From Bacteroidaceae bacterium (GTDB lineage: Bacteria; Bacteroidota; Bacteroidia; Bacteroidales; Bacteroidaceae), in the NCBI GenBank assembly GCA_017958545.1, contig JAGDCM010000035.1:1-36257 (forward strand): 36,257 bases of DNA, in the 5' to 3' direction. The position numbers and the translations under genes are program-made. The stretch's first letter is position 1. Every line of letters begins with the position of its first letter. Positions 1-10,081 of the stretch are shown here, piece after piece. The notes beneath the pieces are model-generated. The model made no database searches, was not told the origin of the DNA, and was given only the letters and a program-made list of their open reading frames with translations.

Positions 1-2135
1 CGACATATCAAATCAAGACTCCTAACTTCGTAGCGTGTCACGTGCAGGCGTACCTGCGCATGTACGACGTTATAAGAGGTTTGCGCGAGGGCGGTCAGTT
101 CCTCTTGAACACCATCTTCGAGGGCGAGGAGCTCGTGAACTTCATCCCCAACAGCATCAAGAAGTACTTCGCTGAGAAGAACATCACGGTGTACTACATC
201 AACGCCACTAAGATTGCACAGGAAATCGGTCTGGGCAACCGCACCAACACCATCCTGCAGTCGGCATTCTTCCGCATCACCGAGGTGATTCCCGTGGAGC
301 TCGCTGTGGAGCAGATGAAGAAGGCCATCGTGAAGTCGTATGGCAAGAAGGGCGAGGACGTTGTGAACATGAACTTCGCAGCTGTGGACCGCGGCGGTGA
401 GTACAAGCAGCTCGCTGTGGATCCCGCTTGGAAGAACCTCCCTGAAGATGAGGCCGTTGTGCGCGATGAACCCGCTTACATCACCAACCTCGTGCGCGTC
501 ATCAACGCACAGAACGGTGCCGACCTCCCCGTGAGCGCCTACAAGGGTCTCGAGGACGGTGCTTGGGAACAGGGCACAGCCGCCTATGAGAAGCGCGGTG
601 TGGCTGCCTTCGTGCCCGAGTGGACACCCGACAACTGTATCCAGTGTAACAAGTGCGCATTCGTATGTCCTCACGCTTGTATCCGTCCCATCGTGCTCAA
701 CGAGGAGGAGAAGGCAGGCTTCGAGGGCGCTACTATCGAGATGAAGGCTCCCGCCGCTATGAAGGGTATGTTCTTCCATATGGCTGTCAGCCAGAAGGAC
801 TGTCTGGGTTGCGGTAACTGTGCCGACGTATGTCCGGGCAATCCGAAACTGGGCAAGGCCCTCACTATGAAGGCTTACGACGACTCCAGCGAGAAGGCCG
901 ACAAGATGGCTGCCCTGTGGGAGTATTGCGTGAAGAAGGTAAGCTCCAAGCAGGATCTCGTGGACATCACGCAGAGCCCCAAGAACAGCCAGTTCGCACA
1001 GCCTCTCTTCGAGTTCAGCGGTGCTTGCTCGGGTTGCGGTGAGACTCCTTACGTGAAGCTCATCAGCCAGCTCTTCGGCGACCGTCAGATGGTGTCCAAC
1101 GCTACGGGTTGCTCTTCTATCTACTCCGGTTCTATTCCTTCCACACCTTATACCAAGAACGCAAAGGGTCAGGGTCCCGCATGGTCCAACAGCCTCTTCG
1201 AGGACTTCTGCGAATACGGTATGGGTATGGTGCTCGCCAATAAGAAGATGAAGCAGCGCATCCAGATTCTGCTTGAGCAGGAGATTGCTGACGAGAAGGT
1301 GCCTGCTGAGTTCAAGGCTGCCGCACAGCAGTGGATTGAGCAGCAGAACGATGCTCAGGGCAGCAAGGCTGCTGCAGCCGCTCTGAAGCCCCTCATCGCA
1401 GAGGGTGCCAAGGCCGGTTGCCCCGTGTGCGCTCAGCTCAAGGAGCTCGACCACTATCTGGTGAAGCGCTCGCAGTGGATTATCGGCGGTGACGGTGCCT
1501 CTTACGATATCGGTTACGGCGGTCTCGACCACGTAATCGGCAGCGGTGAGGACCTCAACGTGTTCGTCATCGATACCGAGGTATACTCCAACACCGGCGG
1601 TCAGGCTTCAAAGGCTACTCCTATCGGTGCTATCGCACAGTTTGCTGCCAACGGTAAGCGCGTGGGCAAGAAGGACCTCGGTCTGATGCAGGCTACATAC
1701 GGCAACGTATATGTTGCTCAGGTGGCAATGGGTGCAGACCAGAGCCAGTGTCTGAAGGCCTTCAAGGAGGCTGAGGCTTGGCACGGTCCCTCTCTCATCA
1801 TCGCTTACGCTCCCTGTATCAACCACGGTCTGAAGGCTAAGGGCGGTATGGGTAAGAGCCAGGCTGAGGAGGCCAAGGCTGTAGAGTGCGGCTACTGGCA
1901 TCTGTGGCGCTACAATCCCGCTCTGGCAGAAGAGGGCAAGAACCCCTTCACGCTTGACTCCAAGGAGCCCCAGTGGGATAAGTTCCAGGACTTCCTCGAG
2001 GGCGAGGTTCGCTTCCTCTCTCTGAAGAAGGCTGCGCCCCAGGAGGCTCAGGAACTCTACGACGGCTGTAAGGCTGCTGCCCAGCGCCGTTACCAGAGCT
2101 ACATCCGTAAGACTCAGGAGGATTGGAGTAAGTAA
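1..2135 (+). CDS. nifJ: Pyruvate:ferredoxin (flavodoxin) oxidoreductase, C-terminal part; 5' end outside window
   Basis: Converts pyruvate and CoA to acetyl-CoA and CO2 with reduction of ferredoxin or flavodoxin, in the cytoplasm. The reading frame is open back to base 3 with family-like residues (TPNFVACHVQAYLRMYDVI), so the gene starts before the window. About 710 of the roughly 1190 residues usual for the family are present. Two 4Fe-4S cluster motifs are visible: CIQCNKCAFVCP near 638-670 and CLGCGNCADVCP near 801-836. The thiamine diphosphate domain follows, with CSGCGETPY near 1026, GGDGASYDIGYGG near 1486 and an NTGGQASKATP motif near 1591. The late YAPCINHG cysteine near 1815 is expected to complete the proximal cluster. 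The stop is followed by a clear terminator, so the gene is transcribed separately from leuA. Identification is secure. Confidence 0.97.
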   Translation, partial: TYQIKTPNFVACHVQAYLRMYDVIRGLREGGQFLLNTIFEGEELVNFIPNSIKKYFAEKNITVYYINATKIAQEIGLGNRTNTILQSAFFRITEVIPVELAVEQMKKAIVKSYGKKGEDVVNMNFAAVDRGGEYKQLAVDPAWKNLPEDEAVVRDEPAYITNLVRVINAQNGADLPVSAYKGLEDGAWEQGTAAYEKRGVAAFVPEWTPDNCIQCNKCAFVCPHACIRPIVLNEEEKAGFEGATIEMKAPAAMKGMFFHMAVSQKDCLGCGNCADVCPGNPKLGKALTMKAYDDSSEKADKMAALWEYCVKKVSSKQDLVDITQSPKNSQFAQPLFEFSGACSGCGETPYVKLISQLFGDRQMVSNATGCSSIYSGSIPSTPYTKNAKGQGPAWSNSLFEDFCEYGMGMVLANKKMKQRIQILLEQEIADEKVPAEFKAAAQQWIEQQNDAQGSKAAAAALKPLIAEGAKAGCPVCAQLKELDHYLVKRSQWIIGGDGASYDIGYGGLDHVIGSGEDLNVFVIDTEVYSNTGGQASKATPIGAIAQFAANGKRVGKKDLGLMQATYGNVYVAQVAMGADQSQCLKAFKEAEAWHGPSLIIAYAPCINHGLKAKGGMGKSQAEEAKAVECGYWHLWRYNPALAEEGKNPFTLDSKEPQWDKFQDFLEGEVRFLSLKKAAPQEAQELYDGCKAAAQRRYQSYIRKTQEDWSK

Positions 2136-2162
2136 GACTCCGCTTCCAAGGCATATGATAAT

Positions 2163-2196
2163 CTGCGGCTGCTCAAAAGAGTGGCCGCAGGTTTTT
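2163..2196 (+). terminator. Rho-independent terminator of nifJ
   Basis: CTGCGGC (2163-2169) pairs with GCCGCAG (2184-2190). The stem continues through two wobble pairs and CTC/GAG to an AAAA loop, and a T run follows at 2192-2196. It lies 28 bases after the nifJ stop. On the opposite strand the same hairpin lies after the convergent gene ending at 2219 but lacks a T run there. Confidence 0.85.
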
Positions 2197-2218
2197 ATGT
2201 CGGAACGGTGAAAAAAAA

Positions 2219-3094
2219 TTATCGCTTCAGCATGGTACCTCCGTAGAAGATGGCCTGCGAGGCGGGATGCTGTTTGAGGCAGGAGAGATTGAGGAAGAGT
2301 ACGGTCTCGCCGTAGAGATTCAGAGGACCTACGGTGCCGGTGAAATAGAGCCGGGGATAACCCTCGTGCAGACGGATGAATTCGCGGGCAGAGGATGACG
2401 GCTGACCGGAAACCTCTTCGGGCGGTATCTGGAGGACATCGTTGATGAGGTGCGCTCCGTCGGGGGAGAAGGTGATGTGACGTGTGCCGGACGGCGATAC
2501 TGTCTCCCAGCGGCTGCTGCCGCCTCTGAGAAGCATACGAGGCGTGTGACCCGTCCAGCGCCCTCCGATGCGTGTGTAGGTGAGATAGACGAGTTCTTCG
2601 GGATACATCTCCGCCATCTTCATGAAGAGCGTGCCCTCGTCGGCATCCTCCGCCCAGCGTCCTTCGATGGCTTGTGAAAGATAGAGGGAATGGAAGCGAC
2701 CGCGGTCTATCTGATTGCGAAATATGCGGTAGATGCGCTGGAAATCGTCGCTGCGGGGAACGGGGCGCTGCAGTTTGTGCTCCAGATGGCAAAGTGTGAT
2801 GCGCTGGTGGGGAAGGTTCTCCGTTTCGCTGTCGATGATGTCCCATCCTCGGCACGCAATCTCCGGACGGATGAGCAACGTGGGACAGGTGCGAGTGGGG
2901 GAAAAGGGATGAAAGAGAAAGCCGGAAACAGAGGACGCAGCAGAGACTGAATAATGTGTATCCTGTAAGGGAACGGCATTGCCGACAATGAGTCTCGGAG
3001 CCGTCTCGCAGGGGAAACGGTAGAGGGCGAATTCCTGTCCGCTCTCGACGAGCCGCTGTGCTATTGCTGCGTAATACTCAAAGGGTTTCTTCAT
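2219..3094 (-). CDS. Divergent chorismate-binding / isochorismate-synthase-like protein, probably degenerate
   Basis: A protein of 291 residues if it starts at ATG 3094 (MKKPFEYYAAIAQ). An upstream in-frame ATG at 3205 would run through the promoter region and adds an unlikely N-terminus. The C-terminal half follows the order of chorismate-binding enzymes: YLTYTRIGGRWTGHTPRMLL resembles the usual substrate-pocket strand, WETVSPSGTR resembles the family's EALAGTR motif, and GYPRLYFTGTVGPLNLYGE plus AIFYGGTML resemble the end of MenF. Several expected elements are absent. The segment between SGTR and the C-terminal block, which normally carries a metal-binding Glu (EH..V), is nearly gone. The usual HPTPAV motif reads QIPPEEV. 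The lysine of the KVVLSR strand appears to be Ser. No other menaquinone gene is nearby. It is either a remnant or a homologue with a changed role; activity cannot be assumed. Confidence 0.6.
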   Translation of the reverse strand: MKKPFEYYAAIAQRLVESGQEFALYRFPCETAPRLIVGNAVPLQDTHYSVSAASSVSGFLFHPFSPTRTCPTLLIRPEIACRGWDIIDSETENLPHQRITLCHLEHKLQRPVPRSDDFQRIYRIFRNQIDRGRFHSLYLSQAIEGRWAEDADEGTLFMKMAEMYPEELVYLTYTRIGGRWTGHTPRMLLRGGSSRWETVSPSGTRHITFSPDGAHLINDVLQIPPEEVSGQPSSSAREFIRLHEGYPRLYFTGTVGPLNLYGETVLFLNLSCLKQHPASQAIFYGGTMLKR

Positions 3095-3117
3095 GTAGGA
3101 TGGAACTCTTTTCCCCG

Positions 3118-3125
3118 CAAAGATA
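3118..3125 (-). promoter_or_regulatory. Bacteroidetes -7 box for the chorismate-binding homologue
   Basis: On the minus strand this reads TATCTTTG, a match to TAnnTTTG, 23 bases before the ATG at 3094. No well-spaced -33 TTTG is seen. The box also supports the shorter start, because the 3205 start would lie upstream of it. Confidence 0.55.
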
Positions 3126-3190
3126 TAACAAAAAAGACAAATAAGTAAAATTTCTACCTCGCAAAGAGCGGGAAAAGTAGAAAAAGGTTG

Positions 3191-3198
3191 TACCTTTG
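3191..3198 (+). promoter_or_regulatory. Bacteroidetes -7 box of the leu operon
   Basis: TACCTTTG matches TAnnTTTG and is followed by a short AT-rich leader to the leuA ATG at 3240. No good -33 TTTG is visible at 19-21 bp. The leader is too short for a classic leucine attenuator, and I see no leader peptide or T-box. Confidence 0.6.
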
Positions 3199-3239
3199 CG
3201 CCCACTTTATGTATATAAACTTATAAAAATACATCCAAC

Positions 3240-4742
3240 ATGAGTGACAGATTGTTCATTTTTGATACCACACTTCGTGATGGCGAACAGGTCCCCGGTT
3301 GCCAGCTGAACACCGTAGAAAAGATTCAGGTGGCCCGTCAGCTGGAAGCCCTTGGTGTGGATGTTATTGAAGCAGGTTTTCCTGTGTCGAGTCCCGGCGA
3401 CTTCAACAGCGTGGTGGAAATATCCAAGGCTGTGACATGGCCCACGATTTGCGCCCTTACACGTGCTGTGGAGAAAGATATCGACGTTGCTGCCGAAGCG
3501 CTGAAATATGCAAAGCGTGGTCGTATCCATACCGGTATAGGTACCTCTGAAAGTCACATCCGCTATAAGTTCAACTCGACTCCGGAGGAAATCATCGAGA
3601 GGGCTGCGGCTGCGGTGAGGTATGCCAAGAGGTATGTGGAGGACGTTGAGTTCTATGCCGAAGATGCAGGCCGTACGGACAACGAGTATCTGGCCCGTGT
3701 CATCGAGGCTGTGACGAAGGCCGGTGCCACGGTGTGCAACATCCCCGATACAACGGGTTTCCGCACTCCCTACGAATACGGAGAAAAGATTAAGTACCTC
3801 TACGAGCACGTTGATGCCTTTGCAGCAGGTAAGAGTATTCTCTCCACCCACTGCCACAACGACCTTGGTATGGCAACAGCCAACACAGTGAGCGGTGTGC
3901 TCAACGGAGCCCGTCAGGCAGAGGTGACCATCAATGGTATCGGCGAGCGTGCCGGTAATACTTCTCTCGAGGAGGTGGCAATGATATTCAAGTTGCATTC
4001 CGATTTGGGTATTTCCACAAATATCACAACAGAGAAGATATACCCCACCAGCCGTATGGTGTCCAGCCTCATGAATATGCCCGTGCAGCCCAATAAGGCT
4101 ATCGTGGGTCGTAATGCTTTTGCGCACTCCAGTGGTATCCATCAGGACGGTGTGCTGAAGAATGCATCCACCTATGAAATCATGGATCCCAAGAGCGTGG
4201 GTATCGACGACAATGCCATCGTGCTTACAGCGCGTTCCGGTCGTGCAGCTCTCAAGCACCGTCTTTCAGTTAACGGTATCGATATCGACGGCGAGAAGCT
4301 CGACAAGGTATATCAGGATTTCCTTGCTCTTGCAGACAAGAAGAAGGATATCACGGACGACGATATCCTGATGCTGGCAGGCGCAGAGCGCAGTGCAACA
4401 CACAATGTGAAACTCGACTATCTGCAGGTGACAACCGGCAAGGGAGTGCGCAGTGTGGCATCTATCGGTCTGGATATTGCCGGCGAGAAATTTGAAGCCG
4501 CTGCTTCGGGTAACGGTCCTGTGGATGCGGCCATCAAGGCTCTCAAGTGCATCATCAAGCGCACAATGACGCTGAAGGAGTTCACCATTCAGGCAATCTC
4601 CAAGGGTAGTGACGACGTGGGTAAGGTGCACATGCAGGTGGAGTACGACGGCCATCTGTATTATGGTTTCGGCGCCAACACGGATATCGTAACAGCTTCC
4701 GTGGAGGCTTATATCGATTGTATCAATAAGTTCAAGAAATGA
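3240..4742 (+). CDS. leuA: 2-isopropylmalate synthase
   Basis: First committed step of leucine synthesis: acetyl-CoA plus 2-oxoisovalerate gives 2-isopropylmalate. The 500-residue protein has the full family layout. The catalytic TIM barrel starts with [10 protein letters not shown] (Arg13, Asp14) and carries IEAGFP near residues 43-48 and the metal-binding STHCHND (His204, His206). The [13 protein letters not shown] and SGIHQDG motifs follow, and a C-terminal regulatory domain covers about residues 370-500, where leucine feedback normally acts. ATG follows a short AT-rich leader without a Shine-Dalgarno, as usual in Bacteroidetes. The stop overlaps the leuC start by 4 nt (ATGA). A second LeuA-family gene lies three genes downstream; this first copy is the better match to true isopropylmalate synthase because it keeps IEAGFP. 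Confidence 0.96.
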   Translation: MSDRLFIFDTTLRDGEQVPGCQLNTVEKIQVARQLEALGVDVIEAGFPVSSPGDFNSVVEISKAVTWPTICALTRAVEKDIDVAAEALKYAKRGRIHTGIGTSESHIRYKFNSTPEEIIERAAAAVRYAKRYVEDVEFYAEDAGRTDNEYLARVIEAVTKAGATVCNIPDTTGFRTPYEYGEKIKYLYEHVDAFAAGKSILSTHCHNDLGMATANTVSGVLNGARQAEVTINGIGERAGNTSLEEVAMIFKLHSDLGISTNITTEKIYPTSRMVSSLMNMPVQPNKAIVGRNAFAHSSGIHQDGVLKNASTYEIMDPKSVGIDDNAIVLTARSGRAALKHRLSVNGIDIDGEKLDKVYQDFLALADKKKDITDDDILMLAGAERSATHNVKLDYLQVTTGKGVRSVASIGLDIAGEKFEAAASGNGPVDAAIKALKCIIKRTMTLKEFTIQAISKGSDDVGKVHMQVEYDGHLYYGFGANTDIVTASVEAYIDCINKFKK

Positions 4743-6127
4743 AGACACTTTTCGATAAAATCTGGGATGCCCACGTGGTTCAGAACGTGGAGGACGGTCC
4801 CACCCAACTGTACATTGACCGTCTGTATGCCCACGAGGTGACATCACCTCAGGCATTCGACACATTGCGCGACAAGGGTATCAGGGCTTTCCGTCCTGAG
4901 CGTATCGTAGCAATGCCAGACCACAACACACCTTCCGACCAGCAGGAGCGCATTGACGATCCCGTAGGTCGCAAGCAGGTGGAGACGTTGCAGAAGAACT
5001 GTGAGGAATTCGGTATCCGCCATTTTGCGATGGGTACCAAGGACAACGGTATCATCCATGTGGTAGGTCCCGAGAAGGGTCTCTCGCTGCCCGGTATGAC
5101 CATTGTGTGCGGCGACTCCCACACCTCCACTCACGGTGCGGTGGGTGCTATCGCTATGGGTATCGGCACAAGTGAGGTGGCTCAGGTGCTCGCCTCCCAG
5201 TGTATCCTGCAGCAGAAGCCTAAAACGATGCGTATCAACATCGAAGGCACTCTGCCGAAGGGTACCACTGCCAAGGATGTGGCTCTGTATATCATGGCCC
5301 GCATGACAACATCCGGAGCAACCGGCTACGCTGTGGAATATGCAGGCAGCACCATCCGTTCGATGTCGATGGAGGGACGTCTGACGCTGTCGAACCTCTC
5401 TATCGAGATGGGTTCTCGCGCCGGCATCATCGCTCCCGACGAAACGACATTCGCTTATCTGAAGGGTCGTGAGTACGCTCCCAAGGGTGAAGCCTGGGAC
5501 AAGGCTGTGGAGGAATGGAAGAAGCTCTATTCCGACGAGGGTGCCGTGTTTGACAAGGAAGTGACGTATCGTGCGGAGGATATCGCTCCCCGTATCACTT
5601 ACGGAACAAACCCCGGTGCCGGTATCGCAGTGGATGAGTGCATTCCCGAGTTGAAGGATATTCCGGAGACAGAGCAGGCTCAGTTCCTCTCGATGCTGGA
5701 TTATATGCAGTTCAAGCCCGGAGAAAAACTCGAAGGTCACCCTGTGGATTACGTGTTCCTCGGTGCTTGCACCAACGGTCGTATAGAGGATTTCCGCGCC
5801 TTTGCTTCAGTGGTGAAGGGCAAGAAGAAGGCCGACAGCGTTGTTGCATGGCTTGTGCCCGGTTCGTGGCTTGTGCGTCAGCAGATTATTGATGAAGGTA
5901 TAGACAAGATACTGGAAGAGGCCGGTTTTGAACTGCGTCTCCCGTCATGTTCCTCATGTCTGGCAATGAATCCCGACAAGGTGCCTGCCGGCAAGCTTTC
6001 CATATCTACCTCCAACCGTAACTTCGTAGGCCGTCAGGGTCCCGGTGCCCGTACGGTTCTGGCATCGCCGCTCACAGTGGCTGCCAGCGCTATCACAGGT
6101 AAGATTACTGATCCCCGTAAACTCTAA
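4739..6127 (+). CDS. leuC: 3-isopropylmalate dehydratase large subunit
   Basis: With LeuD it isomerises 2- to 3-isopropylmalate. If the downstream synthase makes citramalate, the same pair would probably process that too. The 462-residue protein is full length for LeuC. The three cluster-binding cysteines expected for the aconitase-type 4Fe-4S centre are visible: Cys344 in GACTNGR, and Cys404 and Cys407 in [25 protein letters not shown] near residues 122-134 is the usual substrate-site motif. The start overlaps the leuA stop by 4 nt, which suggests translational coupling. Five bases separate its stop from the leuD start. Confidence 0.97.
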   Translation: MKTLFDKIWDAHVVQNVEDGPTQLYIDRLYAHEVTSPQAFDTLRDKGIRAFRPERIVAMPDHNTPSDQQERIDDPVGRKQVETLQKNCEEFGIRHFAMGTKDNGIIHVVGPEKGLSLPGMTIVCGDSHTSTHGAVGAIAMGIGTSEVAQVLASQCILQQKPKTMRINIEGTLPKGTTAKDVALYIMARMTTSGATGYAVEYAGSTIRSMSMEGRLTLSNLSIEMGSRAGIIAPDETTFAYLKGREYAPKGEAWDKAVEEWKKLYSDEGAVFDKEVTYRAEDIAPRITYGTNPGAGIAVDECIPELKDIPETEQAQFLSMLDYMQFKPGEKLEGHPVDYVFLGACTNGRIEDFRAFASVVKGKKKADSVVAWLVPGSWLVRQQIIDEGIDKILEEAGFELRLPSCSSCLAMNPDKVPAGKLSISTSNRNFVGRQGPGARTVLASPLTVAASAITGKITDPRKL

Positions 6128-6132
6128 GCACT

Positions 6133-6747
6133 ATGGCCAAACAGAAATTCAATATCATAGAGTCCACGTGCATTCCCGTGGAGATAGACAACTGTAACAC
6201 CGACCTCATCATCCCGGCCCGTTACCTGGCCTCCACGACGAGAGACCCGAAGTTTTTCGGCGATGCTTTCATGCATGACTTGCGTTACGACAGCGAGGGA
6301 AATCCTGTGAAGGATTTCGTGATGAATCAGCCCCAATACTCTGAGGCTCCCCGTGAAGGTGTGCACGAAATAATTATCGGTGGTCAGAACTGGGGTAGCG
6401 GTTCCAGTCGTGAACATGCAGCATGGGCTATCAGCGGATATGGAGTGAGAGTTGTCATCTCAAGTTCCTTTGCCGATATCCATCGCAACAACCTGTTGAA
6501 CTGCTTTGTGCTTCCTGTAGTGGTGAGCCGTGAGTTCCAGCAGGAGCTTTTTGCTACGGTGAAGGCCGACCCGAGTGCGAAGGTGCGTGTGGATGTACCC
6601 AATCAGACGGTGACCAACCTCTCTACGGGTCATTCGGAGACATTCCCGATAAATTCCTACAAGAAGTATTGTCTGGAAAACGCATTTGACGACATAGACT
6701 TCTTGCTTAGTAATACAGATAAAATAGAAGCTTTTGAGAAGCATTGA
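6133..6747 (+). CDS. leuD: 3-isopropylmalate dehydratase small subunit
   Basis: Partner of LeuC; it supplies the mobile swivel domain that completes the active site. The 204-residue length is typical. NTDLIIPARYL near residues 18-28 and GSGSSREHAAWAI near residues 92-104 are the characteristic LeuD motifs. Its last 14 nt overlap the start of the next gene, whose only usable start is a TTG inside leuD. That arrangement suggests the downstream synthase is made by coupled re-initiation. Confidence 0.96.
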   Translation: MAKQKFNIIESTCIPVEIDNCNTDLIIPARYLASTTRDPKFFGDAFMHDLRYDSEGNPVKDFVMNQPQYSEAPREGVHEIIIGGQNWGSGSSREHAAWAISGYGVRVVISSSFADIHRNNLLNCFVLPVVVSREFQQELFATVKADPSAKVRVDVPNQTVTNLSTGHSETFPINSYKKYCLENAFDDIDFLLSNTDKIEAFEKH

Positions 6748-8251
6748 AATATTAGATACGACACTGCGCGACGGTGAACAGACTTCCGGTGTGGCATTCT
6801 CTGCTCCGGAGAAGTTGTCGATTGCACGCAAACTCCTCGAAGAGGTCAAGGTGGATCGCATAGAGGTGGCATCGGCACGTGTGTCGGACGGAGAACTGGA
6901 GTGTGTGAAAGCCGTCTGTCAGTGGGCTGCTGAGGCAGGTATGCTGCAGCGCGTTGAAGTGCTCGGTTTCTGCGATGACGGGAAATCTATCCAGTGGATA
7001 AAGGACGCTGGTGCCCGTGTGCTCAACTTGTTGTGCAAGGGAAGCGAGAAACACTGCCGGGGGCAGCTCTCCAAAACACCGGAAGAGCACTTTGCCGATA
7101 TACAGCGTAATGTACTGATGGCTGTTGAGGCCGGACTTGAGGTTAACGTATATCTTGAGGACTGGTCCAATGGAATGAAGTCTTCTCCCGACTACGTGTT
7201 CCAGATGGTTGATGCGCTGAAGCATACTCCGATACGTCGTTTCATGCTTCCGGATACGCTCGGCGTGTTATCTCCCAGGGAAACGAGACAGTTTGTGCGC
7301 CAGATGGTGGAGCGTTATCCCGATGTGCATTTTGACTTCCATGCTCACAATGACTACGATCTGGCTGTGGCAAACGTGCTGAATGCTGTGGAAGAAGGCT
7401 GTTCTGGTATACATTGTACAGTCAACGGATTAGGAGAACGTGCAGGAAATGCCTCTTTGGCTTCTGTTGTTGCTGTGCTCAATGATATGGCATCGGTGGA
7501 AATCAGTGTCGAAGAAAAGAGCATCGTATCCGCTTCGCGTATGGTGGAAAGTTACAGCGGTATGGCTCTTGCTGCCAATCAGCCTATTGTCGGTGAGAAC
7601 GTATTCACACAGACAGCGGGTGTTCATGCCGACGGCGACAAGAAGGCCGGTCTCTATGTGAACCGACTTCTGCCGGAACGCTTCGGACGCTCGAGAGAAT
7701 ATGCTTTGGGCAAGATGTCTGGTAAGGCAAATATTGAGCAGAACCTGCGCCTTCTGGGTATCAATCTCTCCGAGGAGGATATGCGCAAGGTGACACACAG
7801 GATTAACGAACTGGGTGACAAGAAAGAGAAAGTCACAATAGATGACCTTCCGTTCATCATTTCAGATGTCCTTCATCATACATCTGCGCGTGAACGTATC
7901 AAACTTGTTTCATACATGGTTTCTACGGCATACGGTCTCCATCCGCAGGCTGTTGTGAAGCTGGAAGTGGACGGTAAGCAGTATGAGGAGTCTGCAACAG
8001 GAGACGGCCAGTATGATGCTTTCGTGCGTGCCGTACGCCACATCTACCGCAATGCTCTCGGACGCACATTCCCCTGGCTCTCCAATTACCAGGTTACAAT
8101 ACCGCCAGGCGGTCGCACAGATGCTCTTGTTCAGACGGCGATATCGTGGCAGTATGAAGGTAAGACATATCGCACGAGGGGCTTGGATGCAGACCAGACC
8201 GAGGCTGCGATAAAGGCAACAATAAAGATGCTTAATCTCTTAGAAGAATAA
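6734..8251 (+). CDS. Second LeuA-family synthase, probable citramalate synthase or isopropylmalate synthase paralogue
   Basis: A 505-residue member of the isopropylmalate/citramalate/homocitrate synthase family. The barrel starts [13 protein letters not shown] (Arg12, Asp13), carries the metal motif FHAHND (His203, His205) and [11 protein letters not shown], and ends in a LeuA-type regulatory domain (about residues 390-505). Where LeuA has IEAGFP this protein has IEVASARV, so the second substrate may differ. Citramalate synthase (pyruvate plus acetyl-CoA) is attractive because LeuCD and LeuB next to it could carry the product on to 2-oxobutyrate for isoleucine. That role is inference; a second isopropylmalate synthase or another acyl acceptor is possible. 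Translation must start at TTG 6734: an in-frame TAG lies at 6725 and the conserved N-terminus begins at once. It is followed by leuB after 16 bases. Confidence 0.8.
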   Translation: MRSIEILDTTLRDGEQTSGVAFSAPEKLSIARKLLEEVKVDRIEVASARVSDGELECVKAVCQWAAEAGMLQRVEVLGFCDDGKSIQWIKDAGARVLNLLCKGSEKHCRGQLSKTPEEHFADIQRNVLMAVEAGLEVNVYLEDWSNGMKSSPDYVFQMVDALKHTPIRRFMLPDTLGVLSPRETRQFVRQMVERYPDVHFDFHAHNDYDLAVANVLNAVEEGCSGIHCTVNGLGERAGNASLASVVAVLNDMASVEISVEEKSIVSASRMVESYSGMALAANQPIVGENVFTQTAGVHADGDKKAGLYVNRLLPERFGRSREYALGKMSGKANIEQNLRLLGINLSEEDMRKVTHRINELGDKKEKVTIDDLPFIISDVLHHTSARERIKLVSYMVSTAYGLHPQAVVKLEVDGKQYEESATGDGQYDAFVRAVRHIYRNALGRTFPWLSNYQVTIPPGGRTDALVQTAISWQYEGKTYRTRGLDADQTEAAIKATIKMLNLLEE

Positions 8252-8267
8252 TATAAATAAGGAATAT

Positions 8268-9347
8268 ATGAAACTCAAAATCGCTGTTTTGGCCGGTGAC
8301 GGTATCGGACCGGAGATTATGGAACAAGGTGTGGCTGTGCTCAGTGCTGTTGCTGAGAAGTTCGGCCATGAGGTAACATACAAAGAGGCACTCTGCGGTG
8401 CTCACGCCATTGATGAGGTGGGGGATCCCTTCCCTGAGGAGACATTCCGCACGTGTGAGGAAGCAGATGCCGTACTATTCGCCTCTGTGGGTGACCCGAA
8501 GTTTGACAACGACCCCACAGCAAAGGTGCGCCCGGAACAGGGACTTCTTGCTATGCGCAAAAAGTTGGGTCTGTATGCCAATATCCGTCCCGTGGAGACT
8601 TTCGAATGTCTGATTCACAAGTCGCCTCTCAAAGATTCTCTGGTGCGTGGCGCAGACTTTATCTGTATCCGTGAGCTGACTGGCGGTATGTATTTCGGTC
8701 AGAAGAAAGAACCCTCTGTCAATGCCGATGGTGTGGAGGATGCTTACGATACCAACTACTATTCGCGTCCTGAGGTGGAGCGTATTCTTAAGGTTGGTTA
8801 TCAGTATGCCCGTCAGCGCCGCAAGCATCTTACTGTGGTGGATAAGGCCAATGTGCTTGCTTCAAGTCGTCTGTGGCGTAAGATTGCTCAGGAGATGGCT
8901 CCTCAGTATCCCGACGTGAAGACCGACTTTATGTATGTCGACAATGCTGCAATGCGCATGATTCAGGAACCTACTTTCTTTGATGTAATGGTGACTGAGA
9001 ATACATTCGGTGATATACTTACTGACGAGGGTTCTGTGATTACTGGTTCTATGGGTCTTCTGCCAAGTGCCTCTACGGGTAGTTCCACTCCTGTTTTCGA
9101 ACCCATTCATGGTTCTTGGCCTCAGGGTAAGGGTCTCAATATCGCCAACCCCTTGGCACAGATACTTTCCGTAGCTATGCTTTTCGAGTATTTCGATCTT
9201 AAGGAAGAAGGGCAGCTCGTCCGTGAGGCCGTCAATGCATCTCTGGATGCGAACGTTCGCACTCCGGAGATTCAAGTTGAGGGTGCTCCCAAATATGGCA
9301 CGAAGGAAGTGGGCGCTTGGATTGTTGATTATATTAACAAGAAGTGA
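8268..9347 (+). CDS. leuB: 3-isopropylmalate dehydrogenase
   Basis: Oxidises and decarboxylates 3-isopropylmalate to 2-oxoisocaproate with NAD+, completing the leucine-specific branch. The 359-residue protein starts with [17 protein letters not shown]. It has the substrate-binding [10 protein letters not shown] near residues 137-146, [13 protein letters not shown] near residues 191-203, and the metal/cofactor segment from DNAAMRM to [14 protein letters not shown] near residues 224-254. GLLPSAS and EPIHGS follow in the usual positions. The preceding AT-rich spacer (8252-8267) resembles other translation starts in the window. Its stop overlaps the GTG start of the next gene by 4 nt. Confidence 0.97.
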   Translation: MKLKIAVLAGDGIGPEIMEQGVAVLSAVAEKFGHEVTYKEALCGAHAIDEVGDPFPEETFRTCEEADAVLFASVGDPKFDNDPTAKVRPEQGLLAMRKKLGLYANIRPVETFECLIHKSPLKDSLVRGADFICIRELTGGMYFGQKKEPSVNADGVEDAYDTNYYSRPEVERILKVGYQYARQRRKHLTVVDKANVLASSRLWRKIAQEMAPQYPDVKTDFMYVDNAAMRMIQEPTFFDVMVTENTFGDILTDEGSVITGSMGLLPSASTGSSTPVFEPIHGSWPQGKGLNIANPLAQILSVAMLFEYFDLKEEGQLVREAVNASLDANVRTPEIQVEGAPKYGTKEVGAWIVDYINKK

Positions 9348-10081
9348 TTCGCCGAATCCTGATAATAATACTTATGTGGGCGGCCGTCGTGTCGCCCACA
9401 TTTGCCATGTCGCCGGTGGATTCTATTGCCGTCAGCGACACATCCGACATCACAGTCGAAAGGGTAAACACTGCAGATTCTGCGCAGGTGCTGATTGCTA
9501 TGTGCACAAAGATGCTGCGTGAGTCCCCTCACAATGTTCCTGTACGCTTGCGGCGTGCAGCTCTTTATCAGTGGATGGGTGCGGACGAGAAGGCGCTTTC
9601 CGACTATAATCTTATCCTTGAGGACCAGCCCTCTTGTGAGGATGCCCTCCTTTTCCGTGCTGATATTTACCGTCGCCAACGCTCTTTCCGACTGGCGCGT
9701 GCCGATTACGAACGTCTTATACAGATTCGTCCCAGTAATTTGAAGGCTTGCCTGGGACTGGCTATTACCAACGATGAGAGCGGGCGTCCCCGTGAAGCAA
9801 TGGATCAGATGAATGTAATCGTGGAGGCGTGGCCCGAGGAAGCCTTACCGTATCTTGTGCGGGGCGAAATGTTTATGCGCCGCGGAATATATCCGCAGGC
9901 ACTGATGGATTTTGATGAGAGTATTCGTCTGGATCCGACAAATCCGGATGCCTATCTTTCGCGAGGCATATACTATAAGCATCGCCGCAAGTCATCTCTG
10001 GCGCGTGAAGATTTTCGTCGTGCCGTAGAGTTGGGTGCTGATGCCAACTACGTTTACAGTTTACTCCGTGATCTTCGCTGA
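9344..10081 (+). CDS. Tetratricopeptide repeat protein, secreted or membrane-anchored
   Basis: A 245-residue protein starting at GTG 9344, which overlaps the leuB stop (GTGA). The first residues, [21 protein letters not shown], form a hydrophobic signal peptide or anchor, so the rest should be periplasmic. From about residue 55 to the end there are roughly five TPR-like helical pairs, for example [35 protein letters not shown] and [22 protein letters not shown] domains bind other proteins; no enzyme motif is seen and the partner is unknown. Its position after leuB may reflect shared transcription rather than a role in leucine synthesis. The stop forms TGATG with an ATG that is out of frame with the next recognised gene. 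Confidence 0.8.
   Translation: MIRRILIIILMWAAVVSPTFAMSPVDSIAVSDTSDITVERVNTADSAQVLIAMCTKMLRESPHNVPVRLRRAALYQWMGADEKALSDYNLILEDQPSCEDALLFRADIYRRQRSFRLARADYERLIQIRPSNLKACLGLAITNDESGRPREAMDQMNVIVEAWPEEALPYLVRGEMFMRRGIYPQALMDFDESIRLDPTNPDAYLSRGIYYKHRRKSSLAREDFRRAVELGADANYVYSLLRDLR

Noticed and set aside
1608-2855. Long minus-strand reading frame of 415 codons across the nifJ end
   Set aside because: It runs antisense to the conserved TPP domain and through the terminator, and has no recognisable motif; it is a shadow of the high-GC coding strand.
3199-3239. Leucine attenuator or T-box before leuA
   Set aside because: The leader is only about 40 bases, AT-rich, with no Leu codon run, hairpin pair or T-box motif.
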